64,000 nucleotides of DNA from Mangrovivirga cuniculi (GTDB lineage Bacteria; Bacteroidota; Bacteroidia; Cytophagales; Cyclobacteriaceae), in the NCBI RefSeq assembly GCF_005166025.1, contig NZ_CP028923.1, positions 2,978,001 to 3,042,000 on the forward strand. The letters run 5' to 3'. This document shows positions 44,506 through 53,508 of the stretch, in pieces. The notes under the pieces were generated by a model. That model made no database searches. It saw only the letters and a program-made list of their open reading frames with translations, and was not told the origin of the DNA. Each line of letters begins with the position of its first letter. The first letter of the stretch is position 1. Made by a program: the position numbers and the translations under genes.

Positions 44506-46035
44506 ATGCGTAATAAGTTAATTCTATCATTTTTTATTCTTCTTAAATTCCTCATTCAATACTTTGCTATCCATCCGGTGTATGAATTACATCGGGACGA
44601 GTATTTACATCTTGATCAGGGCTTGCATTTAGACTGGGGGTATCTTTCCCTCCCTCCTTTCACATCGTGGATTTCAGCAATTATTTTTTTCCTCGGTAAT
44701 GGGGAATTCTGGGTAAAGTTTTTTCCGGCTTTATTCGGAGCCTTAACACTCTATTTTACGTGGAAGATCATTGAAACACTGGGAGGAAATCTCTTTGCCT
44801 GCGTATTAGGAGCGCTTGCTATTTTGTTTTCAGTCCTCGTCCGTATTAACACCCTTTACCAGCCGAATTCCCTGGATTTTTTATTCTGGACCGTTTCTTA
44901 CTATTTCGTAATCAAATACATTCTTAGTAATGAAAATAAATGGTTGTATTTCCTGGCTCTGTCTTTAGGGTTTGGATTTCTCAACAAATACAACATAGCC
45001 TTTTTACTACTTGGCCTTATTCCGGCATTTATTGTTACTCCGGAAAGAAAAGTTTTCAGGAATAAACATCTGTATTATGCTATCGGGTTAGCCTTGATCA
45101 TCATTAGCCCTAACCTAATTTGGCAATACCAAAATTCATTTCCGGTCATCTATCACCTCAACCAACTTGCTTCTGTACAGTTGGTTAATGTCAGTATTAC
45201 AGATTTTATTTTCAGCCAGTTTCTTTTCTTTTTTAGTTCTATATTTGTCATTCTGGCCGGACTGTATGCAACCATCTTTTTTCCACTTTTCACTAAAATA
45301 CGAGTAATATTATGGTCGTTTATTTTCACCATAGGTTTGTTTATATTCTTCAGTGCCAAAAGCTATTATACCATTGGTTTATATCCGGTATTAATCGGGA
45401 TAGGTAGTGTCTACCTGGAAAAGATCACATTGAGTAAATGGAAATTCTATTTAAGGCCGGCGATGGTGATTATTGTAATAGCTTTGGCCATTCCGGTATT
45501 GAATTATGCCCTTCCAATTTACAGTCCCGAGACAATCATGAACAACTCAGAAAAATATAAAGAATTAGGGTTATTAAGATGGGAAGATGGCCGGGACCAC
45601 CATTTACCCCAGGATTTTGCTGACATGCTGGGATGGAAAGAAATGGCATCAAAAACAGATGAGGCTTATAAACTTATTGATGATCCTGAACACACCATTG
45701 TGCTGTGTGATAATTATGGTGAGGCCGGAGCGGTTAACTACTATTCATCCATTCCGGATATTGAAGCAGTAACATTTCATGCTGATTATGTGAACTGGTT
45801 TCCTCTGGAAAATAAAATAAAGCACGTCATACTAGTAAAGCCCCGAAACGATGAAGATCCTGACCGAAGTCGTGAAAGAGCATTCTTTGAAGAAGTCTTT
45901 GTTTCGGGAGAGGTAGAAAACGAAATGGCCAGGGAGTATGGTACTAAAATCTGGGTACTTAAAAATGCCTCGGTTGATATAAATGAAATTTTAAAAGAAG
46001 AAATAAAAAAAGAATTGAATGAACGGAGACAATAA
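44506..46035 (+). CDS. GT39-type (PMT-like) glycosyltransferase
   Basis: 509 residues, a polytopic membrane protein with ten or more helices. The N-terminal part has ELHRDEYLHLDQGLHLDWGYLSLPPFTSWI: an acidic DE motif in the first loop is the mark of the PMT/ArnT (GT39, PMT_2) family. It transfers a sugar from a polyprenyl phosphate donor in the periplasm. The C-terminal 150 residues are soluble. Target and donor are unknown. Confidence 0.85.
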   Translation: MRNKLILSFFILLKFLIQYFAIHPVYELHRDEYLHLDQGLHLDWGYLSLPPFTSWISAIIFFLGNGEFWVKFFPALFGALTLYFTWKIIETLGGNLFACVLGALAILFSVLVRINTLYQPNSLDFLFWTVSYYFVIKYILSNENKWLYFLALSLGFGFLNKYNIAFLLLGLIPAFIVTPERKVFRNKHLYYAIGLALIIISPNLIWQYQNSFPVIYHLNQLASVQLVNVSITDFIFSQFLFFFSSIFVILAGLYATIFFPLFTKIRVILWSFIFTIGLFIFFSAKSYYTIGLYPVLIGIGSVYLEKITLSKWKFYLRPAMVIIVIALAIPVLNYALPIYSPETIMNNSEKYKELGLLRWEDGRDHHLPQDFADMLGWKEMASKTDEAYKLIDDPEHTIVLCDNYGEAGAVNYYSSIPDIEAVTFHADYVNWFPLENKIKHVILVKPRNDEDPDRSRERAFFEEVFVSGEVENEMAREYGTKIWVLKNASVDINEILKEEIKKELNERRQ

Positions 46036-46304
46036 GTTGCTATAAAATTAGTCCTGATTTATTCTGGAGATCAAAGAAAATATTAACCATCAAATTATAA
46101 GCGATCAATTTAAGTATTCTGTCAAGGATAATTACATAATAGTCACAGATCAGGACAACTGTATCAAGACAATTAAATTCTGAGTATAAAACACCAATAA
46201 TTCAGAAAACAATTGTGCTGAAAATGAGGTTAATGAATTAATTTAGAAAGTGTTACAGTTTAAAAACTGTAAAAACTTTACTATCGACCATTAACCTTAT
46301 CACC

Positions 46305-46697
46305 ATGCTCACTGAAAATGATAAAATAAATATTATCAGGGAATACATTGCAGGGTATAACGAATACAATGTCGATAAAATGCTTAAGCATGTTTCCAAC
46401 AACATACATTTCATGAATATTACCCGGGATCTGATTACTCTGAATATCCAGGGTAAAAAAGATTTCAGATCAGTGACGGAAAAATCAAAATCGATGTTCA
46501 AAAAAAGAAAGCAGGAAATTGATGGCGTCTCATTTCAAAACGATGCTGTGGAGATCGCGGTAAAATACTCTGCATTTTTCGGTGATGGCTTTTCCAATCA
46601 AATATCAAACGGAAAAAAGCTTAAGTTAAAAGGGAAGTCCGTGTTTAAATTCAATAAAAATGAAATCATTGAAATTCAGGATATCATATATCCCTGA
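46305..46697 (+). CDS. NTF2-like (SnoaL-type) small protein
   Basis: 130 residues, cytoplasmic. IIREYIAGYNEYNVDKMLKHVSNNIHFMN and the late KGKSVFKFNKNEIIEIQDI are the standard opening helix and last strand of the NTF2/SnoaL fold. No catalytic residues can be assigned. It precedes a gamma-glutamylcyclotransferase-like gene by 25 bp. Confidence 0.82.
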   Translation: MLTENDKINIIREYIAGYNEYNVDKMLKHVSNNIHFMNITRDLITLNIQGKKDFRSVTEKSKSMFKKRKQEIDGVSFQNDAVEIAVKYSAFFGDGFSNQISNGKKLKLKGKSVFKFNKNEIIEIQDIIYP

Positions 46698-46722
46698 CTG
46701 ATCAGAAAACAGGACTAAGTAT

Positions 46723-47058
46723 ATGAATAAGCTCTTTGCCTATGGTACTCTCCTTGAAGTTCCTATCCAGGAAAAGCTTTTTTCCAGAATATTAAAAGGC
46801 AAAAAAGACAGTTTAACAGGTTTCAGAAAATCTAATATCCATTGTCTTGAAAATATTGACGGTGAAGAAATCTATTCCACCTACCCGGCGATCTCCAAAT
46901 CAGGTTCTAATAATGAGGTATTAGAAGGCTATCTATATGAACTTACTGATAAAGAACTGAAAATAGCCGATAAATATGAAGGATTAGAGTATCAGAGAAT
47001 ATCCATATTAACAAATAATGGTCATCAGGCGTATGTTTACATAAAAAAACCCGATTAA
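46723..47058 (+). CDS. Gamma-glutamylcyclotransferase-like (AIG2) protein
   Basis: 111 residues of the GGCT/AIG2 family: FAYGTLL at the N terminus (substrate-binding YGxL) and KYEGLEYQRI, where the Glu is the usual catalytic acid. Family members cyclise gamma-glutamyl amines or act on related amides; the exact substrate is open. Compact, cytoplasmic, close behind the NTF2-like gene. Confidence 0.88.
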   Translation: MNKLFAYGTLLEVPIQEKLFSRILKGKKDSLTGFRKSNIHCLENIDGEEIYSTYPAISKSGSNNEVLEGYLYELTDKELKIADKYEGLEYQRISILTNNGHQAYVYIKKPD

Positions 47059-47128
47059 TTATATAATATCATAGTCTATTGACGAATCAGGCATTTTTTT
47101 TGCGGATAATAATTTAAAAAAAGCCGTC

Positions 47129-47569
47129 ATGAATAAATTCAACTTCTTCCTATTAGTACCTTTTATTGGAATATTATTTTCTTGCGATAATAATGATAAA
47201 ATAATTCCTCCGAACAATAATTGCGATAAGGAATTAATAATGAGTAAAGATTTGTACGAAAATGCCCCATCAGATCCGCTGACAATCGAATCAACGGAGC
47301 TAAATGGGAATTGCCTTACTATAAATTTCTATGCAGGCGGTTGTGATGGTTCTACATGGAAATATGAATTAATCGGTGATCCCAGATCAATTCTAGAAGG
47401 CCCTGTACATCATAATATCAGACTTTCTTTAGAAGATAACGAACTGTGTGAGGCAATTATAAGAAAAGAAGTGTCTTTTGATCTGAATCCTGCCCTGAGT
47501 TCTGAAAATTTAGTCATTCTTACCTTAACCAATAATGATGAAGAAATAGTATATGATCTAAATAAATAG
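47129..47569 (+). CDS. Hypothetical lipoprotein
   Basis: 146 residues with a lipoprotein signal (VPFIGILFSCDNN). The mature part contains four further Cys, two of them in NCLTINFYAGGCDGSTWKYE, so disulfides are likely. No family recognised. It faces the XRE regulator gene tail to tail across only 12 bp. Confidence 0.7.
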   Translation: MNKFNFFLLVPFIGILFSCDNNDKIIPPNNNCDKELIMSKDLYENAPSDPLTIESTELNGNCLTINFYAGGCDGSTWKYELIGDPRSILEGPVHHNIRLSLEDNELCEAIIRKEVSFDLNPALSSENLVILTLTNNDEEIVYDLNK

Positions 47570-47581
47570 TACAATGATCGA

Positions 47582-47794
47582 TTAATCTTTTTTCAAATCT
47601 GAATCTTCCAGTTCAAATATCTCGTTGACAGAAACTTCAAAGACATCAGAGATTTTTAAGGCCAGTACAGTCGAAGGCACATACTTGCCCAGTTCCATGG
47701 CATTAATAGTCTGCCTGCTAACATTAACAAGCTTTGCTAAATCAGCCTGAGTAATATTCTTTTTAGCTCGTTCAACCTTTATACTATTTTTCAT
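47582..47794 (-). CDS. XRE-family small regulator
   Basis: 70 residues, almost entirely a helix-turn-helix: RAKKNITQADLAKLVNVSRQTINAMELGKYVPS, then LALKISDVFEVSVNEIFELE. This is the YozG/HTH_3 small regulator type, usually encoded next to a small membrane protein that modulates it. The membrane protein gene is just upstream here, and a 31-codon frame overlaps this start. Confidence 0.9.
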   Translation of the reverse strand: MKNSIKVERAKKNITQADLAKLVNVSRQTINAMELGKYVPSTVLALKISDVFEVSVNEIFELEDSDLKKD

Positions 47795-47879
47795 GCCCCA
47801 GGGATTTTTTTAGTTTCATTAATTCCCAATTAAATCTGATTATAAAAAAGATCAGAATAGTAAACATATTGAAGATCAT
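47784..47879 (-). CDS. 31-residue frame, likely C-terminal tail of 47876 gene
   Basis: The frame starts with ATG at 47879 (an ATGA overlap with the previous stop) and ends inside the start of the XRE gene. It encodes MIFNMFTILIFFIIRFNWEL... with one membrane helix. Adding one T to the TTTTTTT run near 47881-47887 would fuse it in frame to the 128-residue protein. I think it is the missing tail of that protein rather than a separate gene, but a coupled small membrane peptide cannot be ruled out. Confidence 0.5.
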   Translation of the reverse strand: MIFNMFTILIFFIIRFNWELMKLKKSLGHEK

Positions 47880-48262
47880 AACCCAAAAAAAGAAAAGTCA
47901 TAAACAAAGACAATTGCTACTAATAGAACAGCATAATTTACATATGTTGCCCATACCAGGGAATTTAATCTGATTTTTGATATATACTCATCCTCATTTT
48001 TTTCTTTCGAAAATGCGACAAATAAACCACCAACAATTATTAAAATCCCACACAGTTCATCCAAGAAGTTACTTTCTACAATGCCTATTAATGCTTTCCT
48101 GGAATTAACGAAGTCATCGATAAAAATAGCCGGCAAATGTAAGTCCAGCCATTCCGGTTTAAAATCAAATGCAAGCACAAGAAAGCCAAGAATGCAGGAA
48201 GGTAGAAAAATAAACCATCCGATTCTTTTATATTGATGAGGTAACAAATAAGATATATTCAT
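47876..48262 (-). CDS. Membrane protein of an XRE pair, probably frameshifted
   Basis: 128 residues with four hydrophobic segments (about 13-33, 60-80 with LDELCGILIIVGGLFVAFS, and two near the C terminus). It ends FSFFGL at a TGA where a seven-base A/T run occurs. The 31-codon frame that follows supplies a fitting fourth helix and a basic tail. Small membrane proteins of this kind are usual partners of YozG-like regulators. If the indel is real, this copy is truncated. Confidence 0.65.
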   Translation of the reverse strand: MNISYLLPHQYKRIGWFIFLPSCILGFLVLAFDFKPEWLDLHLPAIFIDDFVNSRKALIGIVESNFLDELCGILIIVGGLFVAFSKEKNEDEYISKIRLNSLVWATYVNYAVLLVAIVFVYDFSFFGL

Positions 48263-48392
48263 AATTGTAAAAATTAATTTTTCTTAAAAGTAAAATACTT
48301 CATTCATAATGACAAGTATTTTTTACATTTAGTATGGAATTTATTACTTAAATAAATTGATTATATTTAGATCTTAATTAATAAACTATAAA

Positions 48393-48770
48393 ATGAGCAA
48401 GCCCACTATTTTAGGATTACGAACTTCCATTTACAAAGTGCCAGACCTCAATAAAGGAAAAGAATGGTACAGTAAGGCATTTAAAACAACTCCCTATTTT
48501 GATGAAGATTTCTACGTCGGATTTAACATAGGGGGATATGAACTGGGATTACTTCCCGGAAATAATGAAGGGTACCCTGCAGTTGACAATGTTATGACAT
48601 ATTGGGGTGTAAATGACATACAGGCAGAATATGATCATATGTTAAAATCCGGAGCAACAGAACATGAAAAACCTACTTCTGTTGGCGGAGAACTGATGGT
48701 TGCATCTGTTAGAGATCCATGGAAAAATGTAATTGGATTAATCTACAATCCGGAGTTCAAGACTGAATAG
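48393..48770 (+). CDS. VOC (glyoxalase-like) protein
   Basis: 125 residues with the vicinal oxygen chelate fold: LGLRTSIYKVPDLNKGKEWYSKAF, VGFNIGGYELGLLP and VASVRDPWKNVIGLIYNP. Two beta-alpha-beta-beta-beta modules fit the length. Metal ligands are not obvious, so it may be a binding or resistance-type member rather than a glyoxalase. Confidence 0.88.
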   Translation: MSKPTILGLRTSIYKVPDLNKGKEWYSKAFKTTPYFDEDFYVGFNIGGYELGLLPGNNEGYPAVDNVMTYWGVNDIQAEYDHMLKSGATEHEKPTSVGGELMVASVRDPWKNVIGLIYNPEFKTE

Positions 48771-48859
48771 ACAACCCTAACATTCTGATTAACAGAAAAT
48801 TAATACTTATTTCTATTGAGAAATACTTCGATAAATGAATAATATCTTTATATTCGGAA

Positions 48860-49399
48860 ATGATTAACTTCACCAACCTCGAATACCTTAAAGAAGGTAC
48901 GATCCGACAAAAAGAGGCATATAAGGTATTAAATGAACTTAATATAATTGAAGACCTCGAACCCTACTCTCCTGTACTTTCGGGTACAATCCCGATAAAT
49001 ATTGATCTTCCCGATAGTGACCTCGATGTGATCTGTTATGTATCAGAGCTAAATATTTTCTATCAATTATTAATTCACCTCTATGGTGAGCAACCGGGTT
49101 TCAATATAAAATCGGTTATAATAAATGATATTGAATCCATAGTAGCCAGCTTTGCTTACCAGGATTTCCCAATTGAAATCTTTGGTCAGAATATTCCGAC
49201 CACCCGACAAAATGCTTACAAGCACATGATAGCTGAATACATGATTTTAAAGGAAAAAGGAGATGAATTCCGTGAACAAATCATCTATCTCAAATCACAA
49301 GGATATAAAACAGAACCTGCATTTGCCAGACTTCTCGAGCTTGATGGCGATCCTTACCTGTCTATCTTACAACTTCACGACAAACAATTTGATATCTGA
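48860..49399 (+). CDS. DUF4269 nucleotidyltransferase-like protein
   Basis: 179 residues matching DUF4269. It contains SGTIPINIDLPDSDLDVICYV, with the G-x-(I/D)xDxD pattern of nucleotidyltransferase-fold proteins, followed by FPIEIFGQNIPTTRQNAYKHMIAEY. Substrate unknown. No signal peptide; single gene. Confidence 0.85.
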   Translation: MINFTNLEYLKEGTIRQKEAYKVLNELNIIEDLEPYSPVLSGTIPINIDLPDSDLDVICYVSELNIFYQLLIHLYGEQPGFNIKSVIINDIESIVASFAYQDFPIEIFGQNIPTTRQNAYKHMIAEYMILKEKGDEFREQIIYLKSQGYKTEPAFARLLELDGDPYLSILQLHDKQFDI

Positions 49400-49435
49400 A
49401 AATTCATTAAATTTATTTTAAAAACTAATCCCATC

Positions 49436-49951
49436 ATGAAAAATATATTTTTAATCGTCTTCATCAGTAGTTTTATCACGTTCTGTGGAATAAGTCAGGA
49501 AAGTTATCATAAGCAAGTCAATGAAGAAGTATGGACTAAATTTTATAAAGCTTTTGAAAAACTGGATGCGGAATTAATGGCAGAAATTCATTCCGAAGAT
49601 CTGCTGAGGATCCCTGCTTCAAGTGGAAGAATATTAGGCTATGATGAATATATTAACAACTACAGAAATAATTTCAAAAGTAGAAAGGAAGCAGGAGGTA
49701 AAAGCCAAATAGAACTCCGGTTTTTTGAAAGAATAAACAATGGAAAAGCAGCTTCAGAAAGAGGGATTTATAAGCTTACTGTGACCAACAAATCAGGAGA
49801 AACCAAAAGTTATTATGGGCAGTTTCACGTTATATTACGAAACCAGAATGAGGAATGGAAAATAATTATGGACTACGACTCAAATGAAGGTGGCACAATA
49901 GATGAGAAAAAATTCAACAATGCTAAATCTATAGACGATTTCAATTTGTGA
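49436..49951 (+). CDS. Secreted NTF2/SnoaL-like protein
   Basis: 171 residues with a signal peptide (KNIFLIVFISSFITFCGISQ) and a DUF4440/SnoaL-like domain: EVWTKFYKAFEKLDAELMAEIHSEDLLRIPASSGRILGYDEY, then YYGQFHVILRNQNEEWKIIMDYDSN. Exported ligand-binding or unknown function. It is one of four NTF2-like proteins in this window (others at 16510, 46305 and 55034). Confidence 0.82.
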   Translation: MKNIFLIVFISSFITFCGISQESYHKQVNEEVWTKFYKAFEKLDAELMAEIHSEDLLRIPASSGRILGYDEYINNYRNNFKSRKEAGGKSQIELRFFERINNGKAASERGIYKLTVTNKSGETKSYYGQFHVILRNQNEEWKIIMDYDSNEGGTIDEKKFNNAKSIDDFNL

Positions 49952-50004
49952 TTTATATTTAAAGAATTCTAGACTAAAAAATTTCTTTAAATCTATCATT
50001 GAAA

Positions 50005-50517
50005 ATGATCCAAACGGAAAATTACATCATAGACAATATTAAATCTGATGATATTAAAAATATCCATAAGGGATTGTCTGATCCCAGGGTAATTAAATAT
50101 TATGGGGTGAGTTATGAAACCTTAGTTGAAACACAGGAACAGATGAAATGGTATGAGGATCTGGAAGCAAATGGTACGGGAAAATGGTGGGCCATTCGCA
50201 ATTCGATATCCAATAAATTTGTGGGTGCAGCCGGTTTTAATAACCACGAAAAAGAACATAAAAAAGCAGAAATAGGATTTTGGTTATTGCCCGAATATTG
50301 GAATAAAGGAATCATGTCAGAGGTTTTACCATTGGTAATAAAGAATGCCCAGTCTGATTTGGATATACATCGTATTGAAGCATATGTTGAGGATGGTAAT
50401 GAATCGAGTGCCAGGCTATTAAAAAGATTAAATTTCAAAAAAGAGGGGACACTTTATCATTCTGAAATTAAAAACGGTAAATTTATTGATGTACATATTT
50501 ACGCACTTATCTCATAA
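50005..50517 (+). CDS. GNAT N-acetyltransferase (RimJ/RimL type)
   Basis: 170 residues from ATG 50005 (a TTG at 49999 is less likely). IGFWLLPEYWNKGIMSEVLPLVI is the acetyl-CoA-binding region and DGNESSARLLKRLNFKKEG the conserved end. Target unknown. Confidence 0.86.
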   Translation: MIQTENYIIDNIKSDDIKNIHKGLSDPRVIKYYGVSYETLVETQEQMKWYEDLEANGTGKWWAIRNSISNKFVGAAGFNNHEKEHKKAEIGFWLLPEYWNKGIMSEVLPLVIKNAQSDLDIHRIEAYVEDGNESSARLLKRLNFKKEGTLYHSEIKNGKFIDVHIYALIS

Positions 50518-50624
50518 TGATTTGTTGAAATTATAAATGATAAATGTATTTAAAGTAAGATCTTAATAAATCAATATAATCCAATGATAATCAATATCTT
50601 AAATTCAAAAATCTAATCAATCAA

Positions 50625-51068
50625 ATGAAGATACGTACAGCAGAAGTCACTGATTTAAAACCATTAAGTATCTTGTTTGATTCCTACCGGGTATTTTACA
50701 AAAAAGAAAGCAATTTGGCGGAGGCAGAACTATTCCTTAAGGATAGATTAAGTAATGAAGATTCACAGATTTATGTAGCTGAAACACTCTCAAATCAGGT
50801 GGTTGGATTTGTACAACTATATCCATTATTTTCCTCCACTAACATGAAAAGATTGTGGTTGTTAAACGATCTTTTTGTAGCCCCAAAATACAGGGGGCAG
50901 GGAATATCAATTGCTTTGATTGATCGGGCTAAGCAACTGGCTAAAGATACACATTCGGCTGGCCTGATGCTGGAGACGGAAAAATCAAATCTCATAGGAA
51001 ATAAGCTATATCCTAGAACCGATTTTAAATTAGATACAGAACACAATTATTATACATGGGAGCCATAG
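50625..51068 (+). CDS. GNAT N-acetyltransferase
   Basis: 147 residues of the single-domain GNAT type: RTAEVTDLKPLSILFDSYRVFY, then LNDLFVAPKYRGQGISIALIDRAKQLA (acetyl-CoA loop RGQGI) and LETEKSNLIGNKLYPRTDF. The substrate is unknown. It overlaps the Crp-like regulator gene by 13 bp, so the two form an operon. Confidence 0.9.
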   Translation: MKIRTAEVTDLKPLSILFDSYRVFYKKESNLAEAELFLKDRLSNEDSQIYVAETLSNQVVGFVQLYPLFSSTNMKRLWLLNDLFVAPKYRGQGISIALIDRAKQLAKDTHSAGLMLETEKSNLIGNKLYPRTDFKLDTEHNYYTWEP

Positions 51069-51655
51069 TAGAAAATGAGGTTCGACATCATAAATTACTG
51101 AGAGACTTTTTAGGAACAGAACATCCAGAAAACCGGGAAGGCCTGGAAGAATTTATAAGCTCATTCAAAATCACCCAACATAATAAAGGAGAGATTTTAC
51201 TTAAAGAAGGGCAAACCGATAAATCATTACGATTTCTAGTGTCAGGAAATATCAGAGAATATTATCAAACTGAAACGAAAGAATCGAATATATTTTTCTA
51301 TACAATACCTCAGTTTTGTACTGACCTTAATTCATTTCAAAATATTACCCCTTCAAGGAAAAACCAGCAATGCCTGACAGCAGTTACTTTAATGTCTATT
51401 AGCAGATCCACATTTACTGAATTCATTTCTAAATATAGTTGTGGCAAATCATTTTTAGGTAGACAATTTGAAAAGATACTAGCTCACAAAGAAAAGTCCG
51501 AATATAACCGGACGATGAAAGATCCGGAAGAACTTTATAAAGAGCTTCTTACCGGTAAAGGTGACTGGTTAAATAAAGTACCTCAATACCATATCGCTTC
51601 ATATTTAAATATTACTCCGGAAACACTTAGCAGAATCAGAAAAAGAATTTCTTGA
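51056..51655 (+). CDS. Crp/Fnr-family transcriptional regulator
   Basis: 199 residues: an N-terminal cyclic-nucleotide-binding-like beta barrel (NKGEILLKEGQTDKSLRFLVSGNIREYY) and a C-terminal winged helix (VPQYHIASYLNITPETLSRIRKRI). The usual cNMP phosphate-binding Arg/Ser is not obvious, so it may sense something else. It overlaps the GNAT gene and is followed after 51 bp by an MBL hydrolase, a probable target. Confidence 0.88.
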   Translation: MGAIVENEVRHHKLLRDFLGTEHPENREGLEEFISSFKITQHNKGEILLKEGQTDKSLRFLVSGNIREYYQTETKESNIFFYTIPQFCTDLNSFQNITPSRKNQQCLTAVTLMSISRSTFTEFISKYSCGKSFLGRQFEKILAHKEKSEYNRTMKDPEELYKELLTGKGDWLNKVPQYHIASYLNITPETLSRIRKRIS

Positions 51656-51706
51656 TTTGAATCAATGAAAAAATATGCGGTGGATTATTAATTGCAAATA
51701 AAAACT

Positions 51707-52477
51707 ATGAAGATCCATCACATTAGAAATGCAACAATGGTAATTGAATCTGACAACAATTACATTCTCATTGATCCGATGCTAGGCCCAAAAGGAAGCC
51801 TGCCTCCTTTCTCCTTATTCAGAAGCAGACCAAGAAAAAACCCAACTATCGAATTGCCGGAAAATGCCTGGGAAATAATAAATAAAACAACCCATTGCCT
51901 TATCACCCATCTACATCCTGACCATCTTGACAATAAGGGAGAAAATTTCCTTAGGAAAAATAACATTCCGGTCATTTGTAGTGCAGGAGACTTAAATACC
52001 TTAAAGAAAAAATCTTTCAATATTACTCAGATAGTTGACTATCATAAAACGACTCCCTTTTTAAATGGAGAAATAACAGGCATTCCTGCAAAGCATGGTT
52101 ATGGATTTATTGCCCGTTTAATGGGTAATGTTATGGGATTCCTAATTGATTTAGATAATGAACCCTCAGTTTATCTGAGTTCAGACACTGTTTATACAAC
52201 TGATGTTAAAAGAGTGCTGGAGGAATTTAGACCCGGGATCAGTGTTGTTGCAGCAGGATCTGCACAATTTGATCTTTTTCAACCACTGTTAATGAATAAA
52301 AGAGAATTATTAAAATTCACGATTGATTCACCTGGACAAGTGATCGCTAACCATCTGGAATCAGTAAATCATTGTCCGACTACCCGAAAAGAACTTTTTC
52401 AACTATATAATAACTCAGGATTGAGTGAAAAAACATGGATACCAGAAGATGGGGAGTACAGGATATATAAAGTTTGA
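51707..52477 (+). CDS. MBL-fold metallohydrolase (UlaG-like)
   Basis: 256 residues from ATG 51707, right at the start of the fold (MKIHHIRNATMVIESDNNYILIDPML). THLHPDHLDN is the HxHxDH metal motif and LSSDTVYT the later metal-ligand Asp strand; the VIANHLESVNHC end supplies a His. The overall pattern is the RomA/UlaG-like beta-lactamase-fold hydrolase branch. The natural substrate is unknown. Follows the Crp-like gene. Confidence 0.88.
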   Translation: MKIHHIRNATMVIESDNNYILIDPMLGPKGSLPPFSLFRSRPRKNPTIELPENAWEIINKTTHCLITHLHPDHLDNKGENFLRKNNIPVICSAGDLNTLKKKSFNITQIVDYHKTTPFLNGEITGIPAKHGYGFIARLMGNVMGFLIDLDNEPSVYLSSDTVYTTDVKRVLEEFRPGISVVAAGSAQFDLFQPLLMNKRELLKFTIDSPGQVIANHLESVNHCPTTRKELFQLYNNSGLSEKTWIPEDGEYRIYKV

Positions 52478-52619
52478 AAAAACGATTAATCCCTTGATAA
52501 TCAACAAGTAGAGTAAATCAATAAAAATGAACGTTGATACTAAATATTATTTTTCAGTAAATTATTATTGTTTTACAATAATTTATTATTGATATTTGAA
52601 AAACAACAAACAAAACATC

Positions 52620-53165
52620 ATGGAAAATAACATCTTAAAAATTGCTCTTTTCACTGCCCGCTTAATACGCATATTATTTATAGTCGGATTAGTTGTGGTC
52701 TTCGGAATGATGATCATATATACGATTGATAGTTCAGTATTCGAATTTGAAAATTTCAGAATGGTCAAAGAATCATTCACCAACCGATCACCGGGTCAGC
52801 TGGAGGAAAAAGGAGTACCAGTATCAGAAGTTCCTTCGATGTATATTTATTTGTGGTCAGTAAAATATATTTGTTACTATATAGTCCTTTTCTTTATAGT
52901 GACAATTGCGATTAAAATTATTAAATCAATTAAAAGCCTTTCCACTTTCAAATCTGAAAATGTACAGTCATTTAGAAAAATAGGCCTTTTATTCATTTTA
53001 TTGATGCTTATATCTTCATTTTCTATTTTAGCGATCAACGGGGAAGTTTCTATAAAACTTGACTTCGATTTCAATTATTTGATATGGGCCCTCATATCAT
53101 TTGTAATGGCTGAAGTGTTTTCAGAGGGAAATAAATTAATGGAAGAAAATAAACTTACAATTTAA
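52620..53165 (+). CDS. DUF2975 membrane protein
   Basis: 181 residues from ATG 52620 (the TTG at 52596 adds a useless extension). Four membrane helices (about 9-34, 75-97, 121-140 and 151-166). The family (DUF2975, YoaS-like) occurs with YozG-like regulators and is thought to hold or modulate them at the membrane. Its regulator starts 1 bp after this stop. Confidence 0.87.
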   Translation: MENNILKIALFTARLIRILFIVGLVVVFGMMIIYTIDSSVFEFENFRMVKESFTNRSPGQLEEKGVPVSEVPSMYIYLWSVKYICYYIVLFFIVTIAIKIIKSIKSLSTFKSENVQSFRKIGLLFILLMLISSFSILAINGEVSIKLDFDFNYLIWALISFVMAEVFSEGNKLMEENKLTI

Positions 53166-53166
53166 T

Positions 53167-53373
53167 ATGGCCATTATAATTAATCTTGACGTAATAATGG
53201 CTAAAAGAAAGATCCGTTCCAAAGAACTGGCAAAGGAACTCGGTATTACTGAAGCCAATTTATCTATACTAAAGACTGGTAAAGCAAAAGCAATCCGATT
53301 TTCAACCCTTGAATCTATTTGTGAAATATTAGATTGCCAGCCAGGTGACATTCTTGAATATACCAATGAATAA
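53167..53373 (+). CDS. YozG-like XRE regulator
   Basis: 68 residues with a compact helix-turn-helix: MAKRKIRSKELAKELGITEANLSILKTGKAKAIRFSTLESICEILDCQPGDILEY. This is the standard partner of DUF2975 membrane proteins, and the stop-to-start gap is one base. It is the second small XRE regulator/membrane protein pair in the window. Confidence 0.92.
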   Translation: MAIIINLDVIMAKRKIRSKELAKELGITEANLSILKTGKAKAIRFSTLESICEILDCQPGDILEYTNE

Positions 53374-53508
53374 AACAAATCGTTTTACAAATATTTTTAC
53401 ATAAGAACATTTCGCAGTATTAAAATTAAAAAACCGTTTGTGTAATTCTTTTTTGAAAAATCAACACGATACATTTATTTGGATTTATAAGTAAGCTAAA
53501 TTATTTAT

